A stretch of DNA of 64,000 nucleotides from Apostichopus japonicus (Eukaryota > Echinodermata > Holothuroidea > Aspidochirotida > Stichopodidae). The notes below the pieces were generated by a model that was not told where the DNA came from, searched no databases, and worked only from the letters and a program-made list of their open reading frames with translations. Position 1 is the first letter of the stretch. Each line of letters opens with the position of its first letter. The translations under genes were made by a program, and so were the position numbers. Below, one piece after another: positions 46,801-55,800 of the stretch. The stretch spans positions 21,588,201-21,652,200 of the forward strand of contig NC_092561.1 in the NCBI RefSeq assembly GCF_037975245.1, in the 5' to 3' direction.

Positions 46801-49800
46801 TGAGCGTCTTCAGACGGATACCGGCGCAATACCAAGTGTACACAATATTATTATTAATGTGACACCATCAATGACCATTTGTTTACACTTTTCCATCTTA
46901 GTAACCTGACTGAATCTTGACTGGTGCTATTGTTCACCCTCCCCTCTGGTGAGTGACTCTTACATCCCAAATGAAACCCCCCCCCCAATTTGAAAGATGC
47001 CTTTGACTACAAGAATCAAGGCATAAACTGTTTTAAATTTAATATTTTACTAGTGACGCTTAATGCTAAGTACTTTCTAAATTCCCGCATTCATTTATTT
47101 AATGTTTTCTTCACAAAAGAAATAAGAAGTGACTTTACATTCCATTTACACCAAAAAGCAATTGTAAGTTTATGCAGAGGAAGTATGCTGAAAGTACTGT
47201 TGGGCTTGACAGGAGTAGACTTCCTGAGGAATTAGTGGAGAAGAGAAAACATATGTTTTCTTTTCTTCATAACATAACAGTTAGAAAAAAACAAGTTCAA
47301 AGAATGTAAAGAATATTTGGATGAAACTAAGTACTATAAGCTCAAAAAGTTGTAACTTACGGATTGAATGCAGTACTTTTAAAACCTTTGCAGTTTGCAA
47401 AGAACATTTGTTTTTCAGCATACTCCCTCTCCACACCTTTCTGTCTTTGTCCATCTCCAGTTTATTCCCGACCCCATTCCCTTAATCCTCTCTTTGTCCC
47501 TCCACTGTTTATCTCCTTCCTCTCCTCTTCCCCTGTTGGTTTGTTTCTTTCTTCTCTCCATCTCTTGTCTACTAATCCCCTTACATCTATCTCTTTGTGT
47601 TCACCATGCTCATTAACCTGTCTGTATTATGTGTGTGTTTTTGTCCCTTCTGTTACTGTTACTTTTTTTAGCCTTTGAAAAGATCCTGCTAGGATCGAAA
47701 CGTCAGGCCAACTTACTTTTACACGAACATTTGTTGTATAAGTTTCAAGAGAAGAGCGGTGCACTGCTGGTATATACATTAAGCAGTGATCACAGATTAC
47801 CTGCTCAAAAGCAAAATGTGATGCTTTGAAACGAAATTAAATTAAACGTTGCCACAGGAACGTACCTCGTAGACTTCACTGATGAGTCTCAGCGTCAGTA
47901 CAGGTAAAGTCCGTCCACGCTGGAGAGGTTCTTTGCTTAACGAGACTAATTGGGTCAACGGTGTCACAGATGAGGTCTTTTCTTCTCCGTTCTTTACAAA
48001 TATCTTCAGCAGCATTGGTCTCAAGTCAGGAATCTTGAATGCTGCCAGGAAAAACTCTACCACCTTAAATGAAATTAGAAACACAATAATTAGAATTAGT
48101 AGACCCTTGTAGAAGTCCAGATAATGAATTAGGATTAACCTCTACCACCTAAATGAAATTAGAAACACAATAATTAGGATTAGTAGACCTTTGTAGAAGT
48201 CCAGATAATGAATTAGGATAAAACTCTACCACATAAATAAAATTAGACAAATAAATAAAGGATTAGTAGGTGTAGAAGTCCAGATACTGAATTAGGATTA
48301 AACTCTACCACCTTAAATGAAATTAGAAGCACAATAATTAGGATTACTGTAGTAGATCTTTGTAGAAGTCCAGATAATGAAAAAGGATTAAACTCTATCA
48401 CCTAAATGAAATTTGAAACACAGAAATTAGGATTAATAGACCTTTGTAGTAGTCCAGATACTGAATTAGGATAAAACTCTATCACCTAAATGAAATTAGA
48501 AACACAATAATTAGAATTAGTAGACCTTTGTAGAAGTCCAGATACTGAATAAGGATTAAACTCTACCACCTAAATGAAATTAGAAACACAATAATTAGGA
48601 TTAGTAGACCTTTGTAGAAGTCCAGATACTGAATTAGGATTAACTTAACATAAACCTGGAAGGCTGACCTCTGGTCAGTAAAGTGAATGATAAGAAAGTA
48701 TTATTTGAAATGTGTGTAGCTTGTAAGCATCAAAATTCATAAAACGTTGATACAGTTTTGCTTAAAGCTGCATGAAGTCTTTAAAATGATTGTACCTACC
48801 TTGCAGAGGTCCTTGGTTTGACCTTTATTTAACAGACCCACTGTAAGCCTCATTGATTCTTCTAAGTGTCGAAATCTGAAATACGGAGAAAAGCAAATAT
48901 ATCGCCAAAGAGCGTATTAATGTCTTTCCAACTTTCAAGGGTGTAATTATTTATCACTGCAAAAAGTGATAAAAGTCACCATTGATAAGATTGGTCTCAG
49001 TGCTGGAGTACAGTAGGTGTAACCCTGTTTATATCAGGGAGTTGATTCTCGATATTAGTACTACCAGTGACTAGCGAGTCCATTCATGTACTTTATATGA
49101 ATCCTTGCTCTAACAACAGTTATCTGCAAATGCATTGAAAGGTGGCACTGCTCAAGACATTGGCTAGTCTTTGCACACTTCTCATTATCCCTAGGTTCAA
49201 GAAAGCCTCTAGAAAAACAATGATAAGAAATTTATTAATATAAAATTGGAATATATCCTGTCTTGATCTTTCTCTGATACCTCCAGCAGGAAAGTTATGA
49301 AGACCTTACGAGTCAAGTAAAAGTTTCCAAGATCCGCACATTACTGTCTCACAAAATAGTACTTGAAAAAAAGGCATTGAAGACTCGCCCCAAGCCATGT
49401 GTCTCGCTCTGAAAAAGTTAACTTTCCGTTGCTTGCAAATGACGTTTTTTTCTTGTCGCTACAAAATGCAGACAGTAATTATGCGTGATACCTTGATATC
49501 TTTTATCTAGACCTGAGATGTCCACGGTGCTATGTACACTGTGTTGTGGGTATTGACCATATCTGTATGTATTGACTGTACACTAGTGTCTAATTACCGC
49601 CAGTAGCAAGCTGTGTGTGTATTTTCTGGGATCGATGGTGGTGTCTAACACTTCTGTTACACCTCATTCGAAACTAGGTCCGATTACCGGCATGAGACGT
49701 TTCTTTGTGCGCGAGTCTTTACACCCTTTAAGTAATAGGACTGGTTACCAACTCTATAGTAGCAAGAGTATCCCTAAGTGTCTCTCGCATTTCAAACCAA

Positions 49801-52800
49801 CTGGTATTGACCACACCTTAGTTTGGATTTTTCTGTTGGTTTTATGGATGAAATGCCAAACAAGTTCCTCGCAACTAGTCTTTAAACAGGAAGGTTATAA
49901 CATCTGCATATATCTGACAATTGAGATGCCTATCACAGACATGTTGTTAAATAATAATAATAATAATATTTGCTTTTTATATAGCGCTTTATACCAGCGA
50001 TAGGTCTCAAAGCGCTTTACAGATGTTATTACCCCTGGTCAATGATAACCTGTCCCAGAGACAATCCCTCCAGTCGGCAGCAGTTATATACTGCGCCCAA
50101 TCACAAGTTACCTCACAGGTACCCATTTATCCCCTGGGTGGAGAGAGGCAAGTGAGATAAAGCATCTTGCCCAAAGACACAACGTAATGAACTAGGCAGG
50201 AATCGAACCAGCAATCCTTGGATCACGAGTCCGACGCCTTAGGCCGATTGGCCACCACGCTCTTCCATATACAGTGCCTGATGTAACTGGGGTCAAAGGT
50301 CATTACTCTTACTTCACAAAGTCTCTCTGCATCCTATCATGCTTCATGAGATCTATAAATAGATCGACCGTATACTGACAGGTCAGGGTGCCCTCCTTGT
50401 GTAACAGAAGATACTGGGGTCAAAGGTCATTACTCTTACCTCACAAAGTCTCTCTGTATCCTATCGTGCTTCATGAGATCTATAAATAGATCGACCGTAT
50501 ACTGACAGGTCAGTGTGCCCGCCTTGTGTAACAGAACATACAGGGTTCAAAGGTCATTACTCTTACCTCACAAAGTCTCTCTGTATCCTATCGTGCTTCA
50601 TGAGATCTATAAATAGATCGACCGTATACTGACAAGTCAGGGTGCCCTCTTTGTGTAACAGAAGATTAAAGATGAGTTGAAATGTCTGTGTGATGTTACG
50701 CCCCTGAAACAGCTGTTCAAAAAACAAAAAGAGTTAAGAAGATGTTTTATAAAGAAAATGACTGTAAAAGGTATGGTTTTTAAAATGGAAATAAAACCAG
50801 GGGCAGTAAAGAGTTAAATTAGCATATTATAATCACAATAACCAACAACTTCTATCAAAGCAAACTTAAAAGAATCTCTAAAACAGCATAGATCGGACTT
50901 GAATAGAAGTTTCACTAGAATGGTTAAATGATGTTTTTTTTCTTTATTTGATATTTCAAAATAAATGAACCTGAATCCTTTTTATCCTTTTAATAGCCTA
51001 TCATTTGCTCTTCCCCTGCCCCCTCCCCCTAAATGAACCTGTATGCTATCCTTTTAATAGCCTATTATTTGCCCACCCCCCCTAAATGAACCTGTATGCT
51101 ATTCTTTTAATAGCCTATCATTTGCTCTCCCCCTTCCCCTAAATGAACCTGTATGCTATCCTTTTAATAGCCTATCATTTGCACTCTCCCCCCCCCCAAT
51201 GGACCTGTATGCTATCCTTTTAATATGCCTATTGTTTGCTCTCTCCCCCTCTCCCCCTAAATGTACCTGTATGCTATCTTTTTAATGGCCTATCATTTGC
51301 TCTTCCCCCCTCCCTCTAAATGAACCTGTATGCTATCCTTTTAATGGCCTATCATTTGCTCTTCCCCCCTCTCTCTAAATGAACCTGTATGCTATCCTTT
51401 TAATAGCCTATCATTTGCTCTTCCCCCTTCCCTTTAAATGAACCTGTATGCTATCCTTTTAATAGCCTATCATTAGCTTTCCCCCCACCCCTCCCCCACC
51501 CCTCCTCCCCCAAACAATATAAAGATATTACCTTTTCACCTAGATCGTCATTGAAACAGAGACTGGTTAGAATGGAGAGAGCGCAGACAATAATCATTAG
51601 ACTACTGCTGGATAGTAACTTCATCAAAGTCTTGTTGATCGCTCTGACGTTAGGCTACAAAAAAAAAACAAAAAAAATAACGATAAAAATACAAGAATGA
51701 TAAATAAATCGTGAGACTTTTAGTTTAAACGAATGAAAACATGTAGCAAGCTGAAGGCCATCCCTCATGACTTGACAACATGTAGTTAATAACCTTGGCC
51801 ACTGGTAACTTGTCACACCAACCCACACACACCCAAGGGTGTACAGTCCAAACAGTGGCTCCTGGGGCAGTAGGCTCTGTGACACGTCACAAGCACCCGA
51901 GGCACACTTAATAGGGTGTGGCCTTACGCATACACTCGCACAAAACTGTATTTTACAAGTAATCTCGCAGATCCCCATTATCATATAAACTTGGGTGAAG
52001 AGTTGCAATCGAGGGGAATTGTCTTTACCCAGAGAGCACATAATAACATTATCCTGCTGTGACATCAACCTGCAACCTTTAGACTGGAAATCTATTGTCT
52101 TAACCATTTAAACATAATTTAGAGCAACATATTCCAAAGGACAGTAGTATTCTGTTACATTCCTGTATGTAACACACTAACACAAACACTAATATTAAAA
52201 TGTACCTGACATTAGAAACATGATCAATTATTACTCTGAAAGTTGGACAAGGACTTTCAAACCTCCTTCAGTGTTGACTGGAAGTACTGTTTTAGTAGAG
52301 CTGTCTGACCAACCTTGGTCATTTTTACTGAATGATTGGACCAACATTTACAATATTGAAATATTTACTTACATAAGACCTGATCTGTATCTGGACTGCA
52401 GTGTTAGCTCGACATAGATTGGCTAGGAGTCCCAGACTAGGCAATGTCAAGTCATTTTCAGGCTGAGACCTGTTTCACATTGATAAGAGAACCGCATAGA
52501 ACCATCAGTGATCGGTAATTTCACAGTTAAAGCAGCATTTTGCGTCCTTTTCTATGGTTTTTCTCAACCTCAGTGATTCCACGATGCCATAACGACATAC
52601 ATAACTAGCTTATATATACAAATTTTACTTCAAATGGTGGCATAAAAGACTAAAAATTTACAACTTTCAACTTTGTTTTTCTCGAAGATATTTTCTGTTG
52701 GGATCCAAATAAACCTCGCCCATAATATGATTATTTAAAAGCTACGAACGTCATTGACCAATACGTAATACAACACCATGCTTGATTTGTGTAGATTGTC

Positions 52801-55800
52801 TATGGCAGTTGTACCAGGGAGCTGTTAGAGTCCAGCTCACTGGTTGTACCAAGTTACCAACTTGAAATTTTGAATCTATCTTTTGCAACGGCTCATAACT
52901 AAACCTGCATCTCTGATTGGTTGAATTCAAACTAGTGGGTTGGGGGAACTGTATGCGACTAATATTAATTGTGTAATTTATCGGTGGACACTTTTCTCAT
53001 CATCTGCAAATGTCCTGAATTACTCGCCAATTAAAGCTTTTGGCAGGGAAAAAAACTTGGCTAATATCTTAGTTTGCTGTTTTGTGATTGATATATGTTA
53101 AAAACTTGATGGACTTGTCAAAAAAGTGTAAAACGGCGACAAAACGCAAAATGCTGCTTTAAGAAAATAACTCAAAAGGGTTTCCACAATGATACTGTAA
53201 AACAGTAACAAGTTGCTTGTGACATCACAGACAAACTCTGTCCAGACAGTCCAATTTATTACAGAGACCTGGTTTGCTGGGTAATGTTTCCAAGAAAACT
53301 CTGACTTCCTAGTCATTATTGTTATGATATTATTCCAGACAATTCAGTTCACCCACATGGATATTGTACAGTACCAATATAAATATGATCTATATATAAC
53401 AGAGTATTTCGACTCGGTGTACCAGTCACTGCTTCAAACAAAGCTAGATTCAGTTTGGAATGACTGTTGCCACCCCCTTCACTGTTATCTTAATGACAAT
53501 GTAATTAACAGAGGCAGTGGCAGACTGAGTCAGCCATACACGAGAACTAATCGCTATCATAACTCGTTCACTCCCCGTGCAATCAAACTTTTCAATGTCA
53601 ACTTACGTCGCTAGGCTGTTGCAATAATCTTTTATCTTGTCCTTGTCTTACTGTTTATCATTCTCATTCTTTAATCTCCATCTGTATATATATCCTGATT
53701 TATTTTCCTTTGCTCATATATTTTTGTACTGTTTTGAACTTTTATGTGCGAGACACTAATTTCCTTATTTGGAGCAATAAAGTTTTACTTACTTACTTAC
53801 TAAAGTCGGGTGAAATATGATGAACCTAATGAAGGAATATTAAGAGAAGCTACTTTAGTCTGCTCAACTTACACATTGGTGATAAGGAAATGAACCAATT
53901 CTTCCATATGAGTGCTTGGGTATGTGACTTGATAGTTGTATGTAACTTCTTGAAGTAAACACAAACACTGTTCAAATGAGAGATAAAAAAGGAAAAGGGT
54001 AATCACTTATATTTAACTTGTATCTATGCTAGATACTCTGTAAAGTAATGCAAGTTAAGTAAATACCTAAGGACTGTTGATATAAGGAAAATAGGAAATC
54101 ACTTATATTTAACTTGTATCTATGCTAGATACTCTATAAAGTAATGCAAGTAATGTTAATAAATATCTAAGGACTGTTGATAAAAGGAAATCACTTATAT
54201 TTGACATGTATAGACTATGCTGGTTATTCTGTAAAGTAATGTAAGTTATGTAAATCAATATCTTAGGACTGTTGATATAAGGACAATCTCTGATTTAGAT
54301 CTGTTTACAGTAGATTTATTAACATAGTTACCTTGGAGTGTGAGATATGCATGTACTGTAAATATCTAAGGACTGTTGATAAAAGGAAATCACTTATATT
54401 TGACATGTATAGACTATGCTGGTTATTCTGTAAAGTAATGTAAGTTATGTAAATCAATATCTTAGGACTGTTGATATAAGGACAATCTCTGATTTAGATC
54501 TGTTTACAGTAGATTTATTAACATAGTTACCTTGGAGTGTGAGATATGCATGTACTGTAAATATCTAAGGACTGTTGATAAAAGGAAATCACTTATATTT
54601 GACATGTATAGACTATGCTGGTTATTCTGTAAAGTAATGTAAGTTATGTAAATCAATATCTTAGGACTGTTGATATAAGGAAAATCTCTGAGTTAGATCT
54701 GTTTACAGTAGATTTATTAACAAGTTACCTTGGAGTGTGGGATATGCATGTAAATATCTAAGGATTGTTGATAAAAGGAAATCACATATATTTTAATATT
54801 TTTCTATGCTGGTTATTATGTAAAGTAATGCAAGTATTGTTAATAAATATCTAAGGCCTGTTGATATAAGGAAAATCTCTGATTTAGATCTGTTTACAGT
54901 AGAGTATTAACATACTGTACTGTACTTACCTTGGAGTTTGGGAAATGCACCATGGAATATTATTATATTAATAAAGTTTACAATTACTACTGTTAGCATT
55001 TGTATTGTACCAGTGATACTCACACTGGTCAGTCAATGCAAAAATAACACTACTTTATACTGTATGTAAAGTTAACTAATAGAGTGTTAACAACTTAACA
55101 TTTCAGAAGTCAGTACCAGATCTGCTGTTGTACGACTGTGTACAATATAGTGGGTATGTACAGTAGGATACTTATACCTAGCTATTGTGGAATTTATCAA
55201 TGTACAATACAGGGTTACAGGCCAGACTGAAGGTCCGCGAGACCGAAACTATTACTAGGCGTGATTTGTGTGTTTTTGCTACAAAATGTACAAATTTTAG
55301 GAAGTATATAAATTAGACGTTTGGTTTATTATTAGGAAATTGTGGCAACTGTTACAGGCTAGAGGTTAAAGTCCACCCCTAATTAAGCCTGATTTCATAG
55401 TAAAATGGGATAACAAGGGAACATGTTGCGGTTTTCGGTTCTATAAGGAGTCAAAATTCTTTAGGCTGCTCGAATTTCAAATAATATTTTTGTAATGTAA
55501 TGTGACAATGCTGAAAAAGTGTTCTAAATTGGTTTAATCGCCCCGTTTTTCCTTACTTCTTCAGATTTTAGGGGGGGGGACGCCCCCTCACCCCCTGCTT
55601 TTGTCGCCTATGGTTGTTAAGGTTTAGGTCTTTTAATTACCTGCATCTCTTTTATCAAAAAGACAAATTTTGAAACTTTTCATGTTTGTTCAAACAGTTG
55701 TTTCTTTCTGTTTTGCTTTCTTGTTGTTGTTCTAGTTTGTGCACGCAATCATTAAATGGTGACATTTCAGGCTCCGGTCACTTGACTTGGACAGGGGGGG

